NCBI GenBank assembly: GCA_027482185.1
Contig: JAIXWF010000013.1
Span: 1,302,001-1,366,000 of the forward strand
DNA from: Opitutaceae bacterium
Lineage (GTDB): Bacteria > Verrucomicrobiota > Verrucomicrobiia > Opitutales > Opitutaceae
Direction of reading: 5' to 3'
Length of the DNA stretch: 64,000 nt
The notes under the pieces were generated by a model. It was not told the origin of the DNA. It was given only the letters and a program-made list of their open reading frames with translations, and searched no databases. The translations under genes were made by a program, and so were the position numbers. Positions 34,351 to 42,186 of this stretch are shown in pieces. Numbering within the stretch: the stretch's first letter is position 1; every line of letters begins with the position of its first letter.

Positions 34351-36537
34351 TCAGAGGATGAGGTCCGGCGGCACGTTGCTGAGGGCTTCCTCGACGGTGG
34401 TGAGGCCCATCTTGACCTTGAGCATGGAGTCCTGGTGGAGGGTCTTCATGCCGTTCTTCATCGCGATGCGCTTCAGTTCGGCGACTTCGACTTCCTTGTT
34501 GATGCCTTCGGTCAGTTCCTCGCTGTTGGTCATCAGTTCGTGGATACCGACGCGGCCCTTGTAGCCGGTGCCGCTGCAGGTCGGGCAACCCTGGGGATTC
34601 GCCTTGTAGATCTGGCCGCTCCAGCCGAGCGCCTTGAGCATGATCTCCTTCTGGCGGCCTTCGGGTTCGTACGGGATCTTGCAGTTCTTGCACACGCGGC
34701 GGAGCAGGCGCTGGGCGCAGACGCACACGAGGGAGGCGGAAATGTTGAAGGGCTCGACGCCCATTTCGCCGATACGCGCGACGGTGGACGGCGCGTCGTT
34801 GGTGTGGAGCGTGGAGACGAGCAAGTGGCCGGTGAGCGCGGCCTCGACGGCGATGCCGGCGGTTTCTTCGTCGCGGATTTCGCCGACGAGAATGATGTCG
34901 GGGTCCATGCGCAGGTAGCAGCGCAGGGCGCGGGCGAAGGTGAGCCCGATCTGCCGGTTCATCTGCATCTGGTTGATGCCGGCGAGCGTGTACTCGATCG
35001 GATCCTCGGCGGTCTGGATGTTGACGTCGGGGGTGTTCACCTCGCCGAGCGCGGAGTACAGCGTCATCGACTTGCCGGAGCCGGTCGGGCCGCAGTGCAG
35101 AATCATGCCGTAGGGCTGGCGGATGCAATCGCGGTACTTGGCGAGATTCTCGTCGGAGAAGCCGAGGGCGGGCAGCGGCAGCGTCGACTTCTGTTTGTCG
35201 AGAATACGCATGACGACCTTCTCGCCGTCCTTCATCGGGCCGGTGGCGACGCGCAGATCGATGTCGATGTTCTTCTTCGTGTATTTCTTGAAAACGATGC
35301 GTCCGTCCTGCGGCAACCGGCGCTCCGAGATGTCCAGGTTGCACATGATCTTGAGACGGGTGACCATCGAGTTGGTCACCTGCTTCGGCAGCCGGAGTTT
35401 TTCCTGGCAGAGACCGTCGATCCGGTAGCGGATCAACAGGTCCTTTTCCATCGGCTCGATGTGGATGTCGGAGGCGCCGGAAACGTAGGCATCCTCGATG
35501 ATGCGGTTGGTGAGCTGGATGATCGGCGCGGAGTCCTCGCTCTCGAGATCCTCGGCGGTGACCTCGCCGACGCCCTCGCCGCTGTAGGCCGTGCTGATGA
35601 CTTCGGCGACGGAGCTGATGTCGACGTCCTCGGAGGTGGCGGGGCCGGCTTTCGTTTCCTTGAAAAACTTCTTCAGCAGCGACTCGAACAGCGTGGCGGA
35701 GACGACGCTGACTTCCTCGATCGACATCTCGGTCGCCTGGGAAAACGACTCGCGTTTGCCGTAGTCGAGCGGGTTGCACATCAGCACCGCCACGGAGTTC
35801 GGGCTCATGCGCTTGTGCGGGAAGATGCCCTCGCGGCGGATTATGGCGTCGCCGGTGACCTCGATCAGTTTGTCGTCGACCTCGATTTCCTCGATCTTGG
35901 TGACGAGGGGCAGGTCGGTGAGCTTGGAAACGAAGCGCGCGGTGTCCTCGGCGTTGGGAACGAACTTCGGATCCACCATGCGGTGGATGAGGGTGGAGGA
36001 GTACTCGGCCACCTCCTGCAGGAGGGCGAGGTCCTTCTCGGTGAATTCGCCCTCGGTGCCGGCGGAGAGCTCCTTGTTGAGGACCTGGATCGCGCCGAGG
36101 GTGATCGTGGTCTTGAGCGGGACTGTGAGCATCGAGCGCACCTCGAAGCCCGTGGTCTGCGCCATCGACTGCATGAACGGCGCCTGGCTGTCGCTGTTGC
36201 GGAAGAAGACGGGTTCGGCGGTCTCGATGACCTTGCCGACGATGCCCTTGCCGATGGGCAGGCGGAGCTGGAGCAGTTTCGCCGCGGTGTCCTGGAATTT
36301 CTTTTCCTTCGCCGCGTCGCCCTCGAAGAGCGTCGGCGAGTAGTACACCTGCTTGAAGGCGATCTCGTTGCCCTCGACGAGGTAGAACGTCATCGACTGC
36401 GCCTGCAGGGCGTCGACGACCTTGGCGGCGGTGAGTTCGATGACCGAAGCGACGTCCTCGCGGCTGGGCGCCGGCTTCGAGATGACCTTGATGAGCAGCG
36501 AGCGGCGCAGGGTGCCGGCGATATGGGAGGAGGCCAT
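34351..36537 (-). CDS. PilB/GspE-type secretion ATPase with GAF-like N-terminal domain
   Basis: 728 residues. The N-terminal 200 residues resemble a GAF domain ([19 protein letters not shown], then [21 protein letters not shown]). The C-terminal ATPase has Walker [12 protein letters not shown] at about residue 483, the Asp-box [13 protein letters not shown], and Walker [16 protein letters not shown]. His/Asp boxes and the four-cysteine zinc site (RRVCKNC, then GCPTCSG) follow, as in type IV pilus and type II secretion ATPases. No pilC, pilT or pilin gene is adjacent. The GAF domain suggests small-molecule control of assembly. A TTGACA at 36572-36577 (minus strand) may be part of its promoter. 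Confidence 0.92.
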   Translation of the reverse strand: MASSHIAGTLRRSLLIKVISKPAPSREDVASVIELTAAKVVDALQAQSMTFYLVEGNEIAFKQVYYSPTLFEGDAAKEKKFQDTAAKLLQLRLPIGKGIVGKVIETAEPVFFRNSDSQAPFMQSMAQTTGFEVRSMLTVPLKTTITLGAIQVLNKELSAGTEGEFTEKDLALLQEVAEYSSTLIHRMVDPKFVPNAEDTARFVSKLTDLPLVTKIEEIEVDDKLIEVTGDAIIRREGIFPHKRMSPNSVAVLMCNPLDYGKRESFSQATEMSIEEVSVVSATLFESLLKKFFKETKAGPATSEDVDISSVAEVISTAYSGEGVGEVTAEDLESEDSAPIIQLTNRIIEDAYVSGASDIHIEPMEKDLLIRYRIDGLCQEKLRLPKQVTNSMVTRLKIMCNLDISERRLPQDGRIVFKKYTKKNIDIDLRVATGPMKDGEKVVMRILDKQKSTLPLPALGFSDENLAKYRDCIRQPYGMILHCGPTGSGKSMTLYSALGEVNTPDVNIQTAEDPIEYTLAGINQMQMNRQIGLTFARALRCYLRMDPDIILVGEIRDEETAGIAVEAALTGHLLVSTLHTNDAPSTVARIGEMGVEPFNISASLVCVCAQRLLRRVCKNCKIPYEPEGRQKEIMLKALGWSGQIYKANPQGCPTCSGTGYKGRVGIHELMTNSEELTEGINKEVEVAELKRIAMKNGMKTLHQDSMLKVKMGLTTVEEALSNVPPDLIL

Positions 36538-36626
36538 GGACGAAGCGCGAGGATTGGGGTGAGACGGAGATTGTCAAAGCGCGCCCCGGGCACCCGCAAT
36601 GCGAAATCCCATCCCGGGGCCGGGCA

Positions 36627-37082
36627 ATGTTGCGTATCGGCAATTTCCTTTCGACGCTGTGGCGGCGTTGGCGCGACGTGCGTCCGGACGCCGCACGCAC
36701 GGGCGCGGACGGCGAGCGGCTGGCGGCGGCGTGGCTGCGGCAGGAGCGCGGTTTCCGGATCGTGGCCCGCAATTGGCGCAGCCCGCGCGACCGCCGCGAC
36801 GAAGTCGATCTCGTGGCCCGCGACGGCGCTGTACTCGTCTTCGTCGAGGTGAAGACGCGGGCCGCGGCCGCACTCGTGCCCGGCTACCACGCCGTCGACG
36901 CGCGGAAGAAACGCGTGCTCGCCCGGTGCGTCCGGGCCTACCTCGCGGGCCTCCGCGAGAAGCCGGTAACGGTCCGCCTCGACGTCGTCGAGGTCGCGCT
37001 GCCGCCGAGCGGCTCTACCGCCGGGCCGACGATCCTGCACTTCGAGAACATTCCGCTGCTCCCGAAACACTTTCGGCCGTAA
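36627..37082 (+). CDS. yraN: YraN/UPF0102 family nuclease-like protein
   Basis: 151 residues. The fold is the YraN restriction-endonuclease-like domain: GADGERLAAAWLRQERGFRIVARN at residues 25-50, then DEVDLVARDGAVLVFVEVKTR carrying the PD-(D/E)XK-type D and E-x-K residues (about 60-80). The C-terminal part is helical (LARCVRAYLAGL). A predicted nuclease; biological role poorly known. The gene lies divergent from pilB with an 89-base gap. Confidence 0.88.
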   Translation: MLRIGNFLSTLWRRWRDVRPDAARTGADGERLAAAWLRQERGFRIVARNWRSPRDRRDEVDLVARDGAVLVFVEVKTRAAAALVPGYHAVDARKKRVLARCVRAYLAGLREKPVTVRLDVVEVALPPSGSTAGPTILHFENIPLLPKHFRP

Positions 37083-37129
37083 TCCGGGAAACGGCTCGGA
37101 CGCGTTCCAGCCTCCGGTTCATCCCGGTT

Positions 37130-37214
37130 CGTCTGTCCTGTTTGTCCTGTCCTCGGTTCGGAGGTTTGCGGAAAGGGGACAGGATTTACAGGACGGCAGA
37201 GACAGGAGGGACAG
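37130..37214. repeat. GTCCTGTCC / GGACAGGA inverted repeat element
   Basis: The left arm at 37130-37153 uses words CTGTCCTGTTTGTCCTGTCC. The right arm at 37173-37214 uses GGGGACAGGATTTACAGGAC and GAGACAGGAGGGACAGGA. The arms are largely reverse complements. The family also occurs at 14239-14275 and 53712-53991. Confidence 0.75.
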
Positions 37215-37309
37215 GATGGAGTGGGGCGGCTGCTCGAATCATGAAGGCGTTTCGCGCGAGGAATGAATTGATTTCAGGGCAGCGGCTTGGCCCTCGGCGG
37301 CTGCGGCGT

Positions 37310-37338
37310 TTGACCCGCAAGCGGGACCGTCATAGCCT
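37310..37338 (+). promoter_or_regulatory. Candidate sigma-70-like promoter of zwf
   Basis: TTGACC at 37310-37315, a 17-base spacer, then TAGCCT at 37333-37338, 48 bases before the zwf ATG. The -35 agrees well with the bacterial consensus; the -10 keeps only the TAnnnT frame. TTGACC also appears upstream of the PfkB-family gene (52437) and of the PQQ-propeller gene (59862, minus strand). Confidence 0.35.
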
Positions 37339-37386
37339 CCATTTCCCTTGCCGACGCCGACGACCGACCGAAACACTGCAGCTTCC

Positions 37387-38928
37387 ATGTCCGACACCCA
37401 GCGTCATCCTTTCCTGCACGGACTCAGCAAACACCGCGGCGCGCCGCCGACCGTCGTCATCATCTTCGGCGCCTCGGGCGACCTGACCGCCCGCAAGCTC
37501 ATCCCGGCGGTCTACAATCTGAGCCACGACAACCTGCTGCCGGCGGACTTCTACCTCGTGGGCTACGGGCGCAAGCCGATCCCGGACGACGAGTTCCGCG
37601 GGCTGGCGGCGGATGCGATCAAGGAGTTTTCCCGGCGCGAGCTGAAGCCGGAGATCTGGGACCGGGTGGCCGCGCACACGACGTACGTGGCCGGAGGATA
37701 CGACGACCGCGCGGCCTTCGACCGGCTCGCGGCGCACATCGATGCCCTCGAGAAGAAGCTCGGCCGCGACGTGCAGCGGCTGTTCTACATCTCGACGCCG
37801 CCGTCCGTCTTCGCGCCGATTCTGCTCAATCTCGGCGCCAGCGGCCTGGCCGCGAAGCACCTCGGCCTGCCGCACCACTCGAAGGTCATCATCGAGAAAC
37901 CGTTCGGCAAGGACCTCGTTTCGGCCCGCGAGCTCAACGTCACGATCCGCTCCGTCTTCGAGGAGCACCAGGTGTATCGGATCGACCATTACCTCGGAAA
38001 GGAGACGGTGCAGGACCTGCTCGTGCAGCGTTTCGCCAACGCGATCTTCGAACCGCTCTGGAACCGCAACTTCATCGACAGCGTGCAGATCACGGTGGCG
38101 GAGGAAGTCGGCGTCGGCACGCGCGGCGGCTATTACGAGCAGAGCGGCTGCCTGCGCGACATGATCCAGAACCACACCATGCAGCTGCTTGCCCTCACGG
38201 CGATGGAGCCGCCGGGGTCGCTGCACGCGGAGGCGATCCGCGACGAAAAGGTGAAGGTCCTCAACGCCATCCAGCCGCTGACGATCGGGCCGGCCGGCGA
38301 CGTCGCGCGCGCGCAGTACGCCGCCGGCATGATCGGCGGCAAGGCCGTCCCGGGCTACCTCGAGGAGGAAGGCATCGCGGCGCAGTCGAACACCGAGACG
38401 TACGCGGCGCTCCGCCTATCGATCAACAACTGGCGCTGGCAGGGCGTGCCGTTCTACCTGCGTTCCGGCAAACGCATGGCGCGGCGCGTGTCCGAGATCG
38501 CGATCAACTTCCGCCGCCCGCCGGGCACGTTGTTCGCCGGCGAGACGGCCCGCTTCGACCTCGCGGCCAACACGCTGTCGTTCCAGATCCAGCCCGACGA
38601 AGGCCTCAGCCTGATCCTCAACACGAAGGTCCCCGGCCTCGAGACGCGCACCCAGCCCGTGAAGATGAGTTTCCGGTACGCGACGACCTTCGGTTCCAAC
38701 ACCGCCGAGGCCTACGAGCGCCTCGTGCTGGATGCCATGATCGGCGACGGCACGCTCTTCATCCGCGGCGACGAAGCCGAGGCGTCGTGGAAACTGTGCA
38801 CGCCCGTGCTCGACTACTGGCGCAGCGTGGGCCGCACCGGCATGGACACCTACGCCGCCGGCGGCTGGGGCCCCCCGAGCGCCGATGCGCTGCTCGCGAA
38901 ACAGAACCACTGCTGGAGGCAGCCGTGA
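37387..38928 (+). CDS. zwf: Glucose-6-phosphate 1-dehydrogenase
   Basis: 513 residues from the ATG at 37387. An earlier in-frame start would add 13 residues without support. The NADP motif is IFGASGDLTARKLIPA. The signature RIDHYLGKETVQDLLVQRF contains the catalytic Asp-His and Lys. It oxidises glucose-6-phosphate to 6-phosphogluconolactone, the entry to the oxidative pentose phosphate and Entner-Doudoroff pathways, in the cytoplasm. An OpcA-like assembly protein follows after a 171-base gap. Confidence 0.96.
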   Translation: MSDTQRHPFLHGLSKHRGAPPTVVIIFGASGDLTARKLIPAVYNLSHDNLLPADFYLVGYGRKPIPDDEFRGLAADAIKEFSRRELKPEIWDRVAAHTTYVAGGYDDRAAFDRLAAHIDALEKKLGRDVQRLFYISTPPSVFAPILLNLGASGLAAKHLGLPHHSKVIIEKPFGKDLVSARELNVTIRSVFEEHQVYRIDHYLGKETVQDLLVQRFANAIFEPLWNRNFIDSVQITVAEEVGVGTRGGYYEQSGCLRDMIQNHTMQLLALTAMEPPGSLHAEAIRDEKVKVLNAIQPLTIGPAGDVARAQYAAGMIGGKAVPGYLEEEGIAAQSNTETYAALRLSINNWRWQGVPFYLRSGKRMARRVSEIAINFRRPPGTLFAGETARFDLAANTLSFQIQPDEGLSLILNTKVPGLETRTQPVKMSFRYATTFGSNTAEAYERLVLDAMIGDGTLFIRGDEAEASWKLCTPVLDYWRSVGRTGMDTYAAGGWGPPSADALLAKQNHCWRQP

Positions 38929-38934
38929 GGGGCG

Positions 38935-39092
38935 TGAAAACCGGAGTGCGGAGACCGGAAACCGGAGAACGGGCAGCCGGCTTGGCCCGGGCCCATGAAG
39001 TCCCGGCGCGCTTTGCCGGCGCGAATGCCGATTTTCTCACCCGCAAACTCCAGATGGAATTCCGGTTCCCGGTTTCCGCATTCCGGTCTTAT
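38935..39092. repeat. GGAAACCGGA-type repeat, imperfect inverted arms
   Basis: Left words AAAACCGGAGTGCGGAGACC at 38935-38954 are nearly the reverse complement of right words ending in GGTTTCCGCATTCCGGTCTT at 39072-39091. It belongs to the 18991-19169 family. The right arm ends only 8 bases before the OpcA-like start, in what should be the leader of that gene. Confidence 0.8.
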
Positions 39093-39099
39093 CCTGCCC

Positions 39100-40086
39100 A
39101 TGCCTGAGATTTTCGACGCGCTGCCCGGAATCGAGGTGCCGGTGGGCTCCATCGCGAAGAGTCTGGCCCAGATGTGGTCGGACAACGCCGCCGACGGCAG
39201 GCCGGCGCCCAAGGCCGACGACGCCAAGGCCACGCAGGTCAACTTCGTCCTCCACCTTGGGCTGAACGCCACGCGCGAGGACGCGGCGCGGCAGTTCGCG
39301 ACCGTGGTCGAATTTTCGAAACGCTACCCGAGCCGCATCGTGGTGCTGTGTCCGCTGCAGACGGACGTGCCCGCGCCGACCGTGCGCGCGAAGGTCTACG
39401 GCGAATGCTACCTCGGAAAATCGAAATCCGACAAACGCTGCGTCGAGTTCGTGATGCTGAGTTACTCGCGGAGCGCGCGGCCGTTCCTCGAGAACCAAGT
39501 CTCGATCTCCCTCTCGACGGATCTGCCGCTCTACTACTGGGCGCACCGTTTTTCCGCGAGCGGCAAGCTGGCCGACTATCGCTACCTGCTCAGCCGCGCG
39601 AAACGCGTGCTGATCGACAGCGCGCATGCGCCGGCCGACGCGCTGACGTATCCGTGGCCCAACCCGGCCGCGACGCGCGATCTCGTTTACTGCCGGCTGC
39701 TGCCGGTGCGGCAAAGCCTCGGGCAATTCCTCGCGGCCTATGTGCCCGCGGCCATCGTCGCCGATCTTTCCCATGTCGCCGTGCGCCATGACGCCGGCCT
39801 CGCCGCCGAGGGCCGCGTGCTGCTGGCGTGGCTGAAACGCCGGCTCGCGGCCTGCGGCGCCGCGGAGGCCGTCGAGTTTGCGACCGCGTTGCTCCCGGCG
39901 GGGCAGGGCAGCCTCGCGGTCGAGTTTCGCTACGGCGTCGCCGGACGTTCGTTCCGCTGGCAGGGCGACTTGGCCACGGGGCAGGCGTTGTTCGAGGCGG
40001 ATCTCGGTTCCGGCCGCACGACGTTGGCCGCCGCGGTGAGCTTGCTCGCGCCGGAAAACGCGCTGAGCGAGGCGATGTTCTTCTGA
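39100..40086 (+). CDS. opcA: OpcA-like glucose-6-phosphate dehydrogenase assembly protein
   Basis: 328 residues from the ATG at 39100, chosen because the upstream in-frame residues are the translated repeat. N-terminal MPEIFDALPGIEVPVGSI, then KRYPSRIVVLCPLQT and VEFVMLSYSRSARPFLENQVSISL match the OpcA family. That family promotes assembly or activity of glucose-6-phosphate dehydrogenase in cyanobacteria and actinobacteria. Placement right after zwf strongly supports the call. No catalytic motif is expected. Probably co-transcribed with zwf through the repeat. Confidence 0.85.
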   Translation: MPEIFDALPGIEVPVGSIAKSLAQMWSDNAADGRPAPKADDAKATQVNFVLHLGLNATREDAARQFATVVEFSKRYPSRIVVLCPLQTDVPAPTVRAKVYGECYLGKSKSDKRCVEFVMLSYSRSARPFLENQVSISLSTDLPLYYWAHRFSASGKLADYRYLLSRAKRVLIDSAHAPADALTYPWPNPAATRDLVYCRLLPVRQSLGQFLAAYVPAAIVADLSHVAVRHDAGLAAEGRVLLAWLKRRLAACGAAEAVEFATALLPAGQGSLAVEFRYGVAGRSFRWQGDLATGQALFEADLGSGRTTLAAAVSLLAPENALSEAMFF

Positions 40087-40146
40087 ACCGGTTCGTTTGC
40101 CTTTTTCGCCGTGCCACGGCGGGCGCGTTGCCGCTAGACCTCGCGC

Positions 40147-40671
40147 ATGAGCTCCGGAACGAAGGTCGCGATTTCCGTCCGTGGGTTGGCGCGCTGGTGG
40201 ATCGTGCTGGCGCTTGGTTGGGTGGAATTGGGGGCGGCGGAAACGACCGCAACCGGACCGCGCGCGGCGGACCTCGGTTGGCTGGCCGGGACGTGGGTCC
40301 TCGAGCGCGGCGGCCGCACGGTCACCGAACGTTGGGGCACCCCGGCCGGCGGCATGCTGCTCGGGACCAGCCACACGGTCGCCGGCGACCGTACGGTCGA
40401 GTATGAGTTTTCCGTGATCCGGCCGGGCGCGGACGGCCGCCTCGAATATGCGGCCTCGCCCTCGGGCCAGCCGCGCGGCGTGTTTCCGCTGAAGGAATCG
40501 GGTCCGCGGTTTCTGCTGTTCGAGAACCTGCAGCACGATTTCCCGCAACGGATCCGCTACGAACTGCGAGCCGACGGCACGCTGCTGGCCGCGATCGAAG
40601 GCACGCGGGGCGGGAAGGAACGGCGGATCGAATTCCCCTACCGGCGCGCGCCGCAACCGGCGGCGCTCTGA
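40147..40671 (+). CDS. DUF6265-type small protein
   Basis: 174 residues. A hydrophobic N-terminal segment (LARWWIVLALGWVELGAAE) could be a signal or anchor. The core is DLGWLAGTWVLERGG, then ERWGTPAGGMLLGTSHTV, FLLFENLQHDFPQRIRYEL and EGTRGGKERRIEFPYRR, matching the DUF6265 family. That family is beta-rich and its function is unknown, though it is often found near metabolic genes. It probably acts outside the cytoplasm. No operon partner is obvious; 60 bases separate it from the gene upstream. Confidence 0.75.
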   Translation: MSSGTKVAISVRGLARWWIVLALGWVELGAAETTATGPRAADLGWLAGTWVLERGGRTVTERWGTPAGGMLLGTSHTVAGDRTVEYEFSVIRPGADGRLEYAASPSGQPRGVFPLKESGPRFLLFENLQHDFPQRIRYELRADGTLLAAIEGTRGGKERRIEFPYRRAPQPAAL

Positions 40672-40798
40672 ACGGATCCGGGGAAATTCCCGACGCGGGG
40701 AAATTTCGCCGTGGCCACGGGGGGTGGCGCGCGCCTACGTTTTCGCTTGGCGCCGCGCCGATCGTTTGGGTCGGACCGGCGATTCCGCCCCGACCCCC

Positions 40799-42181
40799 AT
40801 GATGTCCCTGCGTTTCCTTCGCTTCGCGTTGTTTCTCGGCCTGCCCGTGTGGTGCGCGGCAGCCGCGCCCGGTCCCGTGCCGGTCGGCGCGGCGAAGGTC
40901 GACATTACTCCCGAATTGCCGATTCAACTCGCCGGCTACCAGCAGCGCACGGCCGAGGCCGACCGCATCGCGATGCCGCTCACGGCGCGCGCGCTGGCGC
41001 TCGGTGCCGATGCCGACGGCGTCTCCGTCCTCGTCGCGGCCGAGGTCATCGCGGTCAGCGAGGCGCTCAGCGACGCCGTCGCCGCCGCGCTGCGCGCGAA
41101 ACACGGCATCCCCCGCGAGCGCGTCGCGGTCGTCGCGACGCACCAGCACAACGGCCCGGCGATCGCGGGCACGATCCCGTTCATGTTTTCGCGCGACCTG
41201 CCGCCGGAGGCGCAGGCCCGGATAGACCGCTACGCCGCGATGCTGGAAAAGAAATTGATCGAGGTGGCGCTCGCCGCCGTGGCCGCGCGGCAACCGGCGC
41301 AGCTGGCCTGGGCTCAGGGCAAGGCGACCTTCGCGGTGAACCGCCGGAAATTGGTCGACGGCAAATGGACGGGCTACACGGACCAACCCGGGCTCGGCGG
41401 ACCGGTGGACCACGCGTTGCCGGTGCTGCGGGCCGCGGATGCGCAGGGCGGCGTGCGCGCCGTGCTCATGAACTATGCGTGCCATTGCACGGTGCTGAAG
41501 GGCGGCGACAACTACGTGCACGCCGACTGGGCCGGCGAGGCGGCGAAGCAGGTCGAAGCCGCCAACCCCGGCGCGATCGCGCTCGTGTCGATCGGTTGCG
41601 GGGCCGATTCCGACCCGCAGCCTCGCGGCCTGCCGGAAACGGTGAAGCACGGCGCGACCGTGGCGGCGGAAGTCGCCCGCCTCCTGCGGGGACCGATGCG
41701 GCCGGTCGGGCGCGTGACGCACGCGCAATTCCGTCAGATCGACATTCCGGTCGCGCGCACCGTGACCCGCGAGGAACTGGAAGCGCGCCGCAAGGGGCGG
41801 CCCAATGTCGCCTACGCGGCGAACCAATTCCTGAAGCTGCTCGACGCCGGGAAGCCGTTGCCCGCGGGCATCCGTTACCCGGTCCAGACGTGGACGTTCG
41901 GGTCCGAGTTCGCGATGGTGTTTCTCGGCGGCGAAGTGGTCGCGGAGTACGGCCTGCGGCTGAAACGCGAGCTCGGCGCCGGCCGCGTGTGGACCACGGC
42001 CTACGCCAACCACGTGCCGTGCTACATCCCGTCGGCGCAGGTGCTGGCCGAGGGCGGCTACGAGGCGGAGAACGCGATGGACTATTACGGTTTGCCGACG
42101 CGGCTCGCGCCGGATGTCGAGGAACGGATCGTCTCAACGGTGCACGCTTTGCTGCCCGCGGACTTCAAGGCCGCCCGCTGA
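40799..42181 (+). CDS. Neutral/alkaline ceramidase-like secreted enzyme
   Basis: 460 residues from the ATG at 40799, giving the signal peptide MMSLRFLRFALFLGLPVWCAAA. The motif AKVDITPELPIQLAGY is the N-terminal signature of the neutral ceramidase superfamily. Zinc ligands lie in VVATHQHNGPAI and NYACHCTVLKGGDNYVHADW. The length is shorter than eukaryotic ceramidases (about 750 residues), matching the N-terminal-domain-only bacterial form. It may hydrolyse ceramide-like amides or act on other substrates. The stop is 5 bases before the next start, so it forms an operon with the PVC cytochrome. Confidence 0.85.
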   Translation: MMSLRFLRFALFLGLPVWCAAAAPGPVPVGAAKVDITPELPIQLAGYQQRTAEADRIAMPLTARALALGADADGVSVLVAAEVIAVSEALSDAVAAALRAKHGIPRERVAVVATHQHNGPAIAGTIPFMFSRDLPPEAQARIDRYAAMLEKKLIEVALAAVAARQPAQLAWAQGKATFAVNRRKLVDGKWTGYTDQPGLGGPVDHALPVLRAADAQGGVRAVLMNYACHCTVLKGGDNYVHADWAGEAAKQVEAANPGAIALVSIGCGADSDPQPRGLPETVKHGATVAAEVARLLRGPMRPVGRVTHAQFRQIDIPVARTVTREELEARRKGRPNVAYAANQFLKLLDAGKPLPAGIRYPVQTWTFGSEFAMVFLGGEVVAEYGLRLKRELGAGRVWTTAYANHVPCYIPSAQVLAEGGYEAENAMDYYGLPTRLAPDVEERIVSTVHALLPADFKAAR

Positions 42182-42186
42182 ACGCC

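Larger units (their letters stand above)
37083..37386. other. Intergenic stretch upstream of zwf
   Basis: 304 bases without a credible gene. It holds a GGACAGGA-type repeat (37130-37214) and a candidate sigma-70-like promoter (37310-37338). The rest shows nothing recognisable. Confidence 0.6.

Noticed and set aside
33119-36772. A 1217-codon minus-strand frame spanning the decarboxylase and pilB
   Set aside because: It runs antisense through the decarboxylase and in a wrong frame through pilB. Both real genes have intact active-site motifs in other frames.
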